64,000 bases of DNA from Myoxocephalus aenaeus (GCA_038501785.1 JBAMJR010000100.1:4557001-4621000), one strand, 5' to 3'. Positions 47,911 through 59,998 are shown, counted from the stretch's first letter. Notes: generated from the sequence alone by a model not told the origin. A program made the numbers and translations.

Positions 47911-49519
47911 GAACCCTGCATTGTCTTTCCTTCTGTCCGTCACACACTCGGACACGCCCCCCTCTCCGCCTCCACATCCGGGACGTTTCCTCCTCCTCCG
48001 CCTCCGCCTCCCGTCACCTTTTTACACGTTCATCTGAAATTCACTCCGACGCCGTGTTCTCAAAATCATATTCGGCAGATAAGTGAAGAAAGGAGGCGCG
48101 CTATCTCTCCCGCTGTCTGGGGGCGAGCGTTAACAAAACAAAGCAATTTCCCGGCACAAAGGCGGAGAGAGAGCAATCTATCATCGGCCCGTGAGAGGCG
48201 GGGAGGCGGGGAGGCGGGGAGGCGGGCCGGCGCTGGAAATGGGCAGGAAGCCCGTGTTTGTTGCCGAGGCTCCGGCTTCAATCTGCCGCTGCAAGGTGGT
48301 ATAAAAAAAACATCAGGTTTAAACACCGCCGGCCTCTCAGAAGACTTCTTGGCAGGCGGCGGCGTTCTTACTCGCCGAACTCAGAGAGCAGAGATTAAAG
48401 AACAAAAGTAAAATAATGATAGAATGTAGCCGCTGTGTTTGTTCGGGCTCCAGATCGGGATCGCTCTCGAATCGATGCTTCAGACACTCAGGAGAATATT
48501 TAAAGGGGCATTAGGTCAAATCTTTTTCTGCCCCGTTGTACAAAATGGCCACCATATATCACAGCTACAGGCCCTGATGGGGCTGTTGATCAATACCGGT
48601 GACTCAGCAGTTACGCTGCCAGCCGCTGAGATTCCTGCCCTTCAACGTTCATTCTCTCGGTGATTAAAAGACGTTTCCGACAACGTCAGAGCGGCGTTGG
48701 TGAGTCAGGAGGGTTCATAGGCTTCATTTGTGTGTTTCTCACCCGGACTCGTCACACAGGTGGTCGCGGGGTCGGATCCCCTGGCGTCACTTTGACGTCC
48801 AGACTCAGTAAACACGGGGTTAACGGGAGCAGATTAAAAACTAAAAACAAACGTAAAATGACAACGATTGTAAATGAGGATGAAACTCAGCGTTGTGTGG
48901 TTAGTTTCACACTGGACATGAACCGCGGCCTCCTGGGTGAAAGTCATGGTTTCACCTTCAGAGTCCATTTAATGACATCCGTCTCTTAAATGCACTTTAA
49001 GAGAATCGCTTTGAATATTAAATGAATATAAGTATCAACATATTACTGGAGGAATATTATATTACACAGCTAATGACGCTGATGACAGCTTTAGAATCAT
49101 CTCTGTCTCCTAAAAACAACGTATTTAGTTAATAATGTGACAAACACAGTCAAGCATAATGTTTTTATAATTAAACCTAAGCAGATAGTTTATTGTGTTG
49201 TTCTTACATTGTTGACCAGATGTTTGAAACTGTGACTTTAATCCAGAAGAACACACAGTTCCTCTTCTATGGGAACATCCTTCTGCAGAAGAGAAGGTTG
49301 CTAAATAGATAAAGTCTGAACAGATCATCTCCACTACGGTTACACTGAATGATTATTGATTATTATAGACGGGGACCAATGCAATTCTGGGTTTATAATA
49401 AATACAAAAGAGTCGATACAGCAGCTTCCACACCAAGCAGAGATTTCCAGTAGATAGATGAAGGAAATACCGTTTTAATTGTCCATATTTTAACTGTGGA
49501 TACAACAAAAACATGACAC
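47911..49519. other. Unique sequence, part CpG-rich
   Basis: From 47,985 to 48,400 the sequence is GC- and CpG-rich and includes a GC-box run (listed separately). From 48,440 to 48,660 it is repeat-free and balanced (CAAAATGGCCACCATATAT). No exon is recognised. Confidence 0.4.
48196..48228 (+). promoter_or_regulatory. Tandem GC boxes / G-quadruplex motif
   Basis: Four G-runs of three or four G separated by AGGC give repeated GGCGGGGAGG words. These match Sp1/KLF-type GC boxes and satisfy the usual G-quadruplex pattern. It lies in the CpG-rich interval 47,985-48,400. Confidence 0.5.
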
Positions 49520-49520
49520 A

Positions 49521-49558
<38 letters not shown>
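49520..49558. repeat. (CA)n microsatellite
   Basis: A CA tract of about 17 dinucleotides with one CACCCACA interruption near its start. Confidence 0.95.
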
Positions 49559-49561
<3 letters not shown>

Positions 49562-50960
49562 CTTTCCCTCACTCCTCTCCAGTTGTCTTTTCAATTATTC
49601 CACTCGTCAGAACTGTTAAACAGAAACAACTGCTGAGGTTCACAAAAAGCCGACTGCATGGAAACTCCAATTCAGAGAAACAGATTCATATATTCAGGCA
49701 TTTTTTTTGGGAGACACGGTAACTTGGAAATAATTGGAGATATGCATCAACATCTGTAGCCGCCCTATTTCTATATATTTTTTTCTTCCCGTAAAAGCCC
49801 TCCCTCTCTCCGCCCGCCGACAGGAAGCACTTATCTGCGGCGCTCAGGAGCCGGCGAACGCAGATAGAGTGAACCGGCTTGATCCCCGCGGGGGGAGAAT
49901 TAGGGTCATTGTGTCGGCGGGAGAATGGCTGCCGGATGATGGAGCGCAAAGAGCAAAAAAAATATACTAAGTGATATGAAAAAAATAAATCAAAAAAAAA
50001 AGATGCTGCATCCGAGAAGGGAGACGGGCTGGAATTGAATTTGCAGAGGCCCGGCCCGCTTTATGGGGAGAGCCGTGCCGTTGACGGAGTCACGCATTCG
50101 GAGGAGTCGCCGCTGACTCGGTGACGTATAAGTGCACTTAGAGGTCTGTTATATGGAGCCGGAGTGTGTGAAGGCTTCATTTGCCGCTCTGCCCTGGCGG
50201 AGGAACACAACAATAGATGTGTGTTGTTGAGGCGGCGCTGAGGGGAAGAAATGGCTCATAGGAGAAGCGGTTACACTCCGACGCAGGGTCTAATTCCTCC
50301 CCATCTGTCACTCCGCCTCTCCCGCTATGTTCTCTGTGTATTTATCTTTGTTTTTTCCATCCTTTTCATCTCCTCCTCCCTCTCCTTTGCCGCACACATG
50401 CAATAAAAAGGGCCCTCTGCGCCGCACACGTACAGAAACCCTCCCCACCGGCCCATTTGTATAGGACATGAGTTAGATCTTGAGCCAGAGAGCGAGAGGG
50501 AGGGAGTGGAGGAGCACAGGGACATCAGCCAAGTGTGACAGTGGAGTCGTATTTCTTTCCCCCGGCCGTCCGCTGTGGACTCTGAGCTGAATACTGAGTG
50601 CGCCCACTGCAGAGCCCCGAGGACAGACTCAGCCTCCAGAGAGGGAGGGGAAGGGCCAGGGAGCCGGCCGGAGGACCAGATCCACCGCAGAGCCGGACCG
50701 AGGGCCCGGACCGAGGGCCCGGACCAGCTCCGGATCGGGTGCTCAAGGCCGTTTCAGAGCAATAATGCTCAACGGGACCAGGTGGAGAAATACTTTGCAA
50801 TAAATGCAAAAAGATGCCAAGGCAGCGTTCAAATACCAACTGAGGGGCTGCTAACTTTATCTATGACAACAATCTTCTGCATCTCTACGTCCTTCTACAA
50901 CCTTATTCCAGAATAATACATCATCAGAATCAGGTTCTGTCGAATGAAGCCAATGTAGAA
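49559..50960. other. Unique sequence, part CpG-rich
   Basis: CpG-rich patches lie at 49,800-50,130 and 50,640-50,760. GGACCGAGGGCCC is repeated at 50,695-50,720. Short overlapping frames on both strands show no known family. Confidence 0.4.
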
Positions 50961-51545
50961 GTATCTCTCTACTGACCACCAGGGGGCGACTCCTCTTGTT
51001 GTATAGAAGTCTATGCATGTGTTAAAGCTGCATTCTCTCTCCTGACCACCAGGGGGCGACTCCTCTGGTTGTATAGAAGTCTATGCTTCATGTGTTAAAG
51101 CTGCATTCTCTCTCCTGACCACCAGGGGGTGACTCCTCTGATTGTATAGAAGTCTATGCTTCATGTGTTAAAGCTGCATTCTCTCTCCTGACCACCAGGG
51201 GGTGACTCCTCTGGTTGTATAGAAGTCTATGCTTCATGTGTTAAAGCTGCATTCTCTCTCCTGACCACCAGGGGGCGACTCCTCTGGTTGTATAGAAGTC
51301 TATGCATCTGTTAAAGCTGCATTCTCTCTCCTGACCACCAGGGGGCGACTCCTCTGGTTGTATAGAAGTCTATGCTTCATGTGTTAAAGCTGCATTCTCT
51401 CTCTTGACCACCAGGGGGCGACTCCTCTGGTTGTATAGAAGTCTATGCTTCATGTGTTAAAGCTGCATTCTCTCTCCTGACCACCAGGGGGCGACTCCTC
51501 TGGTTGTATAGAAGTATATGTTTCATGTGGTAAAGCTGCATTCTC
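50961..51545 (+). repeat. 73-bp array with CTCF-like cores, cluster 4 (8 units)
   Basis: Eight forward cores start at 50,976, 51,046, 51,119, 51,192, 51,265, 51,335, 51,408 and 51,481. Spacing is 73 bp except for two 70-bp steps caused by a 3-base loss in the CTATGCTTCATGTG linker. Six cores are GGGGGCGAC and two GGGGGTGAC, so this is the most CpG-intact cluster. The array breaks off after a ninth partial unit at about 51,556. Confidence 0.93.
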
Positions 51546-53104
51546 TCTCCTGACCAAATTCATGACATTTTAGAAATTAATGACAACTACAAATCCTCTT
51601 CCAGCCTCGTAGACTGAACTCCGCATCGTTTTATCTTAATTACACAAAGAAAGGAGATCTTGAGATGCTCCGTAATGAGGCTTTATTAAGATACACTTGT
51701 TTTGCAGCAGATGGATATCTCTGCTGTGGGAAACATTTCCATGTTCAGATCGTCTGCAGACAGACTGGCTCACTGATCCCTACACCTTGTTCTTTATTTT
51801 TTTTACATTTAATCTGTTTTTCATGAAATAAATAAATAACCTGGAACCGTCCAGTCGGTCCGCAGAGGAAGTGGTGCGAGCTTTCGGCTTTCTTTACTAC
51901 CGTTACTTCCAAATAATCACTGCGCTTGGCAACAGCCTCCTTCTGAAAGATGCCCAGACTCACAGATGCTGCCTAATGGTACTGGCAGAACCTCTTCACT
52001 GGACTTCCGCCCTACGGCAACCAACCTGGTCCTGCAGAGCAGCACCGGTTCAGGGAATGGACCCTATATTATAGGACTGTATGCACGATGACTCGGATAC
52101 TGCAGATTGGTGTTGAAGAACATGAACAGACGAGATGTGGAAGGTGTGTGGGGGTCCAGTGTGTCGACGAAGACCTGCAGGGTCTTTAGCCTGATCGGTC
52201 CTGGATGCAAGAGTTCAGCTTCTCATCCTTTTATTGATGCAACTGTTTCATTATCTTCACCTAAAGTTATGATCTCGTTATGTTCTATGTCATGTTGCGT
52301 TGCTGTGTTGCCTGAATGTGTCACATTGTTGCACGTTGTCTTTCCTGTGCTTAGAATCAGAGAGGAAACATTGTTGATGTTTCAGGATAACTTCACCTGC
52401 TCTTTAACCTACTGTAGGTTTGGTATAAAAAATCAATCAATAAATCCCTGAACAAACACAAGCCATGCTTACTTTCACATGCACATATTTCTTTCTTTTT
52501 CTTTTCTTCTTTTCTTCTTTCTTTCTTTCTTTCGTTGTCTGTCTCATGCATATTTCATTTTATGTTTGTTTTAAATATTATAAAGGTGGAGGCTTCAAAT
52601 AAACCCAGATGGCTTTTTGCCTCTTCCTGCACTGTGGTATTTGTTCCTATACCTGGGCTACTGAGGTGCTTTTCCCTCTGGGTAGGTCTGGCTGACGCGC
52701 TATATGATGCGCCTCGATCAACAGTGTTCCTTTGTCCTCTTTTAGAGATCCACGACAGGTTGTATCGAGTAAGATGATTTATTGTCTTTCAATTAGGACA
52801 TGGATAGCGTTCCTAGATGCCTAACAATTACCCTTGCCCAACATTACTGTCGAAACGGTCAAAACCTTTTGCCCTTTCCGGGGTCCAACACCTGCCGTCA
52901 ATCATGACTCTGATTGATTATATAGCCACTCCCAGAACACAGCACAGCGCCACCCGGTGTACACATTTAGGAACAATGTTTGATCTCATTTGGCTCCTAC
53001 AATATTCATGTATCACTGTTATATTACTTTTTAATTATATTGTTTGAATTGTGCAATACAAAATAAATAAATACTCTGACAAAAAAATGTATAATCTGGT
53101 ATTT
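51546..53104. other. Unique sequence, no gene recognised
   Basis: A CT-rich run lies at 52,488-52,533. The segment 52,090-52,450 ends AAAAAATCAATCAATAAA, which could be an old LINE 3' end. The short plus-strand frames show no known family. Confidence 0.4.
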
Positions 53105-54540
53105 CATTCATCGTACATCTCATCGTACATTCATCGTACATTCATCGTACATTCATTGTACATTCATCGTACATTCATCGTACAGTCATCGTACATTCAT
53201 TGTGCATTCATCGTACATTCATCGTACATTCATCGTACATTCATCGTGCATTCATCGTACATTCATCGTACATCTCATCGTGCATTCGTCGTACATTCAT
53301 CGTACATCTCATCGTGCATTCATCGTACAGTCATCGTGCATTCATCGTACATTCATCGTACATTCATCGTACAGTCATCGTACATTCATTGTACATTCAT
53401 CGTACATTCATCGTGCATTCATCGTACATTCATCGTACATTCGTCGTACAGTCATCGTACATTCATCGTACATCTCATCGTGCATTCGTCGTACAGTCAT
53501 CGTACATTCATCGTACATCTCATCGTACATTCATCGTACATTCATCGTACATTCATTGTACATTCATCGTACATTCATCGTACAGTCATCGTACATTCAT
53601 TGTGCATTCATCGTACATTCATCGTACATTCATCGTACATTCATCGTGCATTCATCGTACATTCATCGTACATCTCATCGTGCATTCGTCGTACAGTCAT
53701 CGTACATTCATCGTACATCTCATCGTGCATTCATCGTACAGTCATCGTGCATTCATCGTACATTCATCGTACATTCATCGTACATTCATCGTACATTCAT
53801 CGTGCATTCATTGTACATTCATCGTACATTCATCGTGCATTCATCGTACATTCATCGTACATTCGTCGTACAGTCATCGTACATTCATCGTACATTCATC
53901 GTACATTCATCGTACATTCATTGTACATTCATCGTACATTCATCGTGCATTCATCGTACATTCATCGTACATTCGTCGTACAGTCATCGTACATTCATCG
54001 TACATCTCATCGTGCATTCATCGTACAGTCATCGTGCATTCATCGTACATTCATCGTACATTCATCGTACAGTCATCGTACATTCATCATACATTTATCG
54101 TACATTCATCGTACATTCATCGTACATTCATCGTGCATTCATCGTACATTCATCGTGCATTCATCGTACATTCATCGTACATCTCATCGTGCATTCGTCG
54201 TACAGTCATCGTACATTCATCGTACATCTCATCGTACATTCATCGTACATTCATCGTACATTCATCGTACATCTCATCGTACAGTCATCGTACATTCATT
54301 GTGCATTCATCGTACATTCATCGTGCATTCATCGTACATTCATCGTGCATTCATCGTACATTCATCGTACAGTCATCGTACATTCATCGTACATTCATCG
54401 TACATTCATCGTGCATTCATCGTACATTCATCGTACATCTCATCGTGCATTCGTCGTACAGTCATCGTACATTCATCGTGCATTCATCGTACAGTCATCG
54501 TACGTTCATCGTGCATTCATCGTGCATTCATCGTGCTCGT
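53105..54540. repeat. 11-bp minisatellite (~130 copies)
   Basis: Units of CATTCATCGTA with variants CAGTCATCGTA, CATTCATCGTG, CATTCGTCGTA and a shorter CATCT insert. All three plus-strand frames are open for about 450-510 codons (HRTFIVHSSYI) because the unit has no plus-strand stop and 11 is not a multiple of three. One CpG per unit is largely kept. Confidence 0.97.
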
Positions 54541-54829
54541 CATGAGACAGAAGCACTAAAAACAAAAGTAAGAATCTCCCCCGTGGAGCAGAAAGACCGG
54601 CGCAGCCGTATAGAAGTGAAAGTGATCGTCTCATTAATGAAGCGACTGCAGCACATTATTAACACACTTAGCAGAAACATCTCTTCCATTTGCCGGCGTG
54701 TTGACTGGGTAAATACCACGGGGACAGAAAGTTCACTGGATTAGCGGCTCGTTCATTCATGAACCACGCGCTTCCTAAACCTTATCGCTGACAGGGATCA
54801 GGACTCGCTGGAGCTTAATTGCAGAATGG

Positions 54830-54831
<2 letters not shown>

Positions 54832-54909
<78 letters not shown>
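54832..54909. repeat. Long (GT)n microsatellite
   Basis: An uninterrupted GT tract of about 39 dinucleotides. Confidence 0.98.
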
Positions 54910-54912
<3 letters not shown>

Positions 54913-55011
54913 CTGCAGGAAGAAAAAAAACAATCTACCGCGATTATATACAAAGTTAATTAAAAACTATCTTCCTCTTTGCTCAGCCACGGACGGGCCT
55001 GTTAAAAACCA

Positions 55012-55240
55012 TAGACCCCCTAGAGGGTAAAACTGTATAAATCACTTCTTCATTTACTCATAACCAGTAACAAATAGACTGATATTTACACATCTGAACA
55101 ACATCTCACATACTACTCTTTTATTATAACACCAACATTATTCAAACACCCCTAGTGGTTGCAGAGATACACCTTTTTTAGTTTGGGTATGAAACGTTCG
55201 AGCAGAGGCCTAAACATAGGTTTGTTTTTAAAAGGTCAAA
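55012..55240 (-). mobile_element. Dispersed repeat, second copy without minisatellite
   Basis: The complement of the 21.3-kb repeat. GACTGATATTTACACATCTG, AGTGGTTGCAGAGATACACC and GAGCAGAGGCCTA occur in reverse order. It lacks the ~780-bp middle, including the 35-bp array. It ends in ACCCCCTAGAGGG, a counterpart of the CCCCCTAGGAG end at 22.26 kb. Confidence 0.65.
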
Positions 55241-55319
55241 ATGACAAGTGGCCTGTATGAATTGAAAATAAAATGGTGGTAATGAGATAAATACAACTGT
55301 TATAGTAGGTTCAATGTGA

Positions 55320-55548
55320 AGGATGATGATTTATGATGATTGATGTTCGATTTATGTCGTGTTTTTCTGTCCTTGTCTGATTGTTCGTACAGTCGGACAT
55401 ATTCTCTCCCCAGACAACAGCTTTCTAGCAGCTGTGAACATTTATCCCGATGCACGACATGAATGCAGCACTGCTTTTGTCCTGTCGGCATTTCGTTGTG
55501 CAACTCTGTGTTGCATAATGACAATAAATGATCCTCCAGTCCTTAAAT
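55320..55548 (+). mobile_element. LINE-like 3' end
   Basis: TTTCGTTGTGCAACTCTGTG followed by TTGCATAATGACAATAAATG matches the 30.5-30.72-kb segment at its end. The upstream CAGACAACAGCTTTCTAGC is unique in the window. It is probably a 5'-truncated non-LTR copy. Confidence 0.5.
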
Positions 55549-55591
55549 AACCTTTAACCTTTAATAACTATCAAAATAAATCTCTCTTGTT

Positions 55592-56180
55592 TTAACCCTA
55601 GAACACTAACGTAAAAAATAGTCACACTAACTAACGTCGGGTGAATTTCACCCGATATAATGTACCTGATAAAATATACTTCTCATCTAAATATATTCAA
55701 ATACAACAATACAAGGCAAGTTGAAGTACTCTTCTTTTATTTTACCCTGTAGAACTTCTCATAAAACCCAAAACAGGTGTCACAAGGAGAAAAAAGGCTC
55801 CGAATCCAGTGAAAAATTAGGGAATCGTCAATAAAACATGATTAAATTAATGTTCCTGGACATGTGAGTCTTGTTCTGTGAAGGAAAAGTTAATTCATGT
55901 TAAAAGTCAATGTTAAAACCCATCCGGAAAAAAATAGTCAGACTATCACTAACGTCGGGTGAAAATCACCCGAACAGGTGCGTGTAGAAAACAGCAGTGA
56001 TCGGAGCAGGAAGACACGCCCACCTTCAATAAGACACGCCCACCTTCACTAAGACACGCCCACCTTCACTAACGTCAGTGAGCAGCATGAAGCTACAGAA
56101 AGACTCACGCAACTCAGACAAAAGCAACACAATGAAAATAACGTAACAACAATCGCTCAACGTTAATGTTCTAGGGTTAA
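55592..56180. mobile_element. Complete piggyBac-like MITE with TTAA target duplication
   Basis: TTAA (55,592-55,595) precedes CCCTAGAACACTAACGT. The right end is ACGTTAATGTTCTAGGG followed by TTAA (56,177-56,180). The ends match at 16 of 17 positions. The element is 581 bp and lacks a transposase. It carries two copies of an imperfect palindrome, TCGGGTGAATTTCACCCGA (55,637-55,655) and TCGGGTGAAAATCACCCGA (55,955-55,973), each preceded by ACTAACG-type sequence. It also has three tandem copies of a 22-bp AAGACACGCCCACCTTCACT-type unit at about 56,009-56,070. Confidence 0.9.
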
Positions 56181-56289
56181 ACCTCGATGTCTAAACACCT
56201 CGTTCTCTTTTCTTTGGTAAAATAACTCTTTTGGTTATCGGTTGCTTTCATAAATGCAACATGTTGGTAACAGATGAGCAGAAATTACA

Positions 56290-56590
56290 CATCACTGGTT
56301 GACGGAGGCCAACCGGGCCGGCCGGCTCCACTTTGGGCAAATCTGTCACATCTTCACTCAAAATTCACACAAGAAAACTCCTGCAAATGCTCCGCCTCCT
56401 TTCCTTTCATGTTATTACACCGATAATGGAAAAACATTGCAACATATTTTAGTTTTAAGAGAACAAACAGTTCCCTCCCTCTGAGGTTTATTCAGTCTAT
56501 GCTGTTATGTATTTTTATTTTACTTATTTGTTGATGTCTAGTAATGTGAGGTAATGTGTAACTTGTAAAAACTTAAAATAAAATGATTGA
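56290..56590 (+). mobile_element. LINE-like 3' segment
   Basis: The terminal GTGAGGTAATGTGTAACTTG, AAAACTTAAAATAAAATG and an A-rich end match 41.86-41.95 kb. The upstream part (CCAACCGGGCCGG, TTCCCTCCCTCTGAGG) reads like non-LTR 3' sequence but keeps no recognisable protein domain. Confidence 0.45.
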
Positions 56591-56754
56591 AAGAAAGAAA
56601 GGTCAAAATGCATTTTCTTTTTTGCATAGAAGCAGAGCTGAATCTGCGCATTAATAAAAGCCCCGCCCTCCGATAAAAATATGAAGTAGGATCCAATCGC
56701 TGCGCCTGATTGCGTGGCCCCGCCCCCTCCTTTGTGATGCGTCCCATTCTGCAT

Positions 56755-57190
56755 CGTTAATTGAGGGGCTGTAATAGTAATAGAATAGCCAGCGGGCTCC
56801 CTGACACACACACCATTAAAATGCAAATGGAGCCCAGTGATATAAATAAAAAACTGAGCTCTACGTCGGCATGGAGACGGAGACGAGCCGGCGCTCCCCT
56901 CTCTGCTGCGGACCAGGCAGAGCCATCTATCTCCCGGAGTTATATCAATGAAATCAGCAGAGGAGCAATAAGTCTCAGTGTTTCACCAGCAGCCGGTTCA
57001 ATAAGAGGATGTTGCCATGCAACAGAAACCCAGGCAGCCACCGGGGAGAGGGGTTAGCAGCGAGGATGATGGGAAATGTTGCACCAGGGGCTGAGAGGCA
57101 GCGCTCGCTAATGCGAGACCTAATTTGTTTTTAGTTTCTAAATTGCAGCTGTGATATGTAGATGAGATCCCATTAAAGCTTTCATTGTTT
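56755..57190. promoter_or_regulatory. Candidate conserved non-coding element with POU and RFX-like sites
   Basis: Repeat-free unique sequence. It holds the octamer ATGCAAAT (56,821-56,828) and an X-box-like GTTGCCATGCAAC (about 57,011-57,023, one base shorter than the RFX consensus). It also has AT-rich enhancer-like words (CCTAATTTGTTTTTAG, CCCATTAAAGCTTTCATTG). No coding signal is seen. Confidence 0.4.
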
Positions 57191-57244
57191 TCACTAAATC
57201 ATTTATTGTGTTTTTATGGTGGTTTCTCCTCTGTAAGCTCAACA

Positions 57245-58760
57245 CGTATAGAAACACCGTATATTTACCGTAAACGTCGGGTTACAAGCCGCTCCTACGG
57301 CTCATCAGTGTCCCTGCTGTAGCAAGCGAGTAGCAATGCTAGCTAGCGCTGTAGTAGCGGCTTGTAACCCGACGTTTACGGTAATAGAGCTTACGTATAG
57401 ATACAGAGTATATTTTATAGATCTTTACGTATAGATACAGAGTATATTTAATAGAGTTTACCTATAGATACAGAGTATATTTAATAGAGTTTACGTATAG
57501 ATACAGAGTATATTTAATAGAGTTTACCTATAGATACAGAGTATATTTAATAGAGTTTACCTATAGATACAGAGTATATTTAATAGAGTTTACGTATAGA
57601 TACAGAGTATATGTTATAGATCTTTACGTATAGATACAGAGTATATTTAATAGAGTTTACCTATAGATACAGAGTATATTTAATAGAGTTTACGTATAGA
57701 TACAGAGTATATTTAATAGAGTTTACGTATAGATACAGAGTATATTTTATAGATCTTTACGTATAGATACAGAGTATATTTAATAGAGTTTACCTATAGA
57801 TACAGAGTATATTTAATAGAGTTTACGTATAGATACAGAGTATATTTAATAGAGTTTACGTATAGATACAGAGTATATGTTATAGATCTTTACGTATAGA
57901 TACAGCGTATATTTAATACATCTTTACGTATAGATACAGCGTATATTTAATAGATCTTTACGTATAGACACAGAGTATATTTAATAGATCTTTACGTATA
58001 GACACAGCATACTATATTTAATAGATCTTTACGTATAGACACAGAGTATATTTTATAGATCTTTACGTATAGATACAGAGTATATTTAATAGAGTTTACC
58101 TATAGATACAGAGTATATTTAATAGAGTTTACCTATAGATACAGAGTATATTTAATAGAGTTTACGTATAGATACAGAGTATATTTTATAGATCTTTACG
58201 TATAGATACAGAGTATATTTTATAGATCTTTACGTATAGACACAGCGTATATTTAATACATCTTTACGTATAGATACAGCGTATATTTAATAGATCTTTA
58301 CGTATAGACACAGAGTATATTTAATAGATCTTTACGTATAGACACAGCATACTATATTTAATAGATCTTTACGTATAGACACAGCATACTATATTTAATA
58401 GATCTTTACGTATAGACACAGAGTATATTTAATAGATCTTTACGTATAGACACAGCATATATTTAATAGATCTGTACGTATAGACACAGCGTATATTTAA
58501 TACATATTTACGTATAGATACAGCGTATATTTAATACATCTTTACGTATAGATACAGCGTATATTTAATACATCTTTACGTATAGATACAGCGTATATTT
58601 AATACATCTTTACGTATAGACAGAGCGTATATTTAATAGATCTTTACGTATAGATACAGCGTATATTTAATACATCTTTACGTATAGACAGAGCGTATAT
58701 TTAATAGATCTTTACGTATAGACACAGCATACTATATTTAATAGAGCTTTACGTATCACA
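57245..58760. repeat. 33/34-bp satellite (~41 copies), interrupted by a MITE
   Basis: Units contain TTACGTATAGATACAGAG or CAGCG, then TATATTTAATAGAG, -AGATC or -ACATC. The AGAG class is 33 bp and the AGATC/ACATC class 34 bp. The first unit (57,245-57,267) is separated from the rest by the GC-rich MITE. AGAG and GAGTATAT units dominate the left part, and ACATC and GCGTATAT units the right. Confidence 0.95.
57266..57383 (+). mobile_element. GC-rich MITE, copy 4, inserted in the satellite
   Basis: A 118-bp short form: TACCGTAAACGTCGGG, then TTACAAGCCGCTCCTACGG, then a GCTAGC-rich core, then CCCGACGTTTACGGTA. The flanks join as CGTATATT-TA-ATAGAGCTT, which is the satellite unit sequence with one TA. 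The element proper is therefore 57,268-57,381 with a duplicated TA target. Its ends are perfect inverted repeats for the first 16 bases, so it may be a recent insertion. Confidence 0.93.
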
Positions 58761-59593
58761 ACGCAGACACAAAGGCAGTTCCAGAGGTTATCTAAGTCCT
58801 GCATGCTTTTGACTGGATGTGGTAAAAATTGTCCTTTTTTTAAAGCAATTCCCTGTCGCCGTAACTCGTATTATCAATAACTCCAAAGTCATGCAGGAGG
58901 AACGCAGCACTGGAGCCCGAAAGTAAGATCACGATGACTTGTTCACAGGACGTTTAAAGCTGAGACATAAAGGGAGGATCACCAGTGAGGTAAGTGGATT
59001 ACTGAGCGCTTCAGGTTCAGGTAAAGTCTTTTAGTGCAAAGCAATAACCAGTTTAACAAAGTTTCTCTGCTGCAGGAACTCAGAGTTCTCCTCATCAGCA
59101 GCTCAACTCACATGTTCAGGGCTTTTAGTGGTAGAGTATTTAGTTTAGCTCCTAAACACTGTAAATCTGTATAATAATTATATAATAATTTGGTGTTGTT
59201 ACATTCATTTATGTTGTTGCACCATTTCAGAATCAAAATCAGAAACTGTTTGTTGCCAAGTATGTTACACACATGAAAGGAATGTTGCTTAATAAGTATT
59301 AAAAGACAATTAAAGCAATTGAAAATGTAAAAAAAAATGTACCATAACATATGATAAACTAACAAACTAATTACAAGTACGTTGAAACAAGTAAGCAGAT
59401 GAAGTTGCAGAGACTCTACAGTATAATAGTATACGTGTTGGGTAGCCTATGAAGATTAATTTATTTATTATAATTAAATATCTTCGTCATAACTGGACAT
59501 ATCAGCAAATGTAAACCAATTATGTGAAAAAAGTCCCTCTTATGAGCCTCGGGAGAAAATTATTATCCCAAATCCAGATTATCTGTCAACATT
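58761..59593. other. Unique sequence, no gene recognised
   Basis: AT-rich single-copy sequence. No exon is recognised. Confidence 0.45.
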
Positions 59594-59788
59594 ATTAGCC
59601 TCTTTTAGCTCTATTAGCTGTTTTAGCTACATTAGCTCTTTTAGCTCTTAACTCTTTTAGCTCCATTAGCTCTTTTAGCTCTATTAGCTCTATTAGCTCT
59701 TTTAACTCTGTTAGCTCTATTAGCTATTTTAGCTCTTTAGCTCTTTTAGCTCTTTTAGCTCTTTTAGCTCTTTTAGCTCTATTAGCTC
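59594..59788. repeat. TTTTAGCTC-type short tandem repeat
   Basis: About 20 degenerate copies of a 9-bp word alternating TTTTAGCTC and TATTAGCTC, with a few TTAACTC changes. Confidence 0.9.
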
Positions 59789-59951
59789 GCTGTGTGGTTC
59801 AGCTTCCAGCAACAAGAAGCTGTTTTCTACAAACACACTCTAGAAACCGGCTAAAGACTCCAAACCGGAGCTTCAAAGAGGAGATTTGGACACAAACACG
59901 ACTACAAGGGGATGTTAACCGGAGTGATTTTGTCAGGCAATAATATGTTAG

Positions 59952-59953
<2 letters not shown>

Positions 59954-59998
<45 letters not shown>
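59954..59998. repeat. (GT)n microsatellite
   Basis: An uninterrupted GT tract of about 22 dinucleotides. Confidence 0.97.

Noticed and set aside
53051..54744. Three overlapping plus-strand frames of 447-514 codons
   Set aside because: They are produced by a stop-free 11-bp unit in all three phases. The peptide is a pure repeat of HRTFIVHSSYI.
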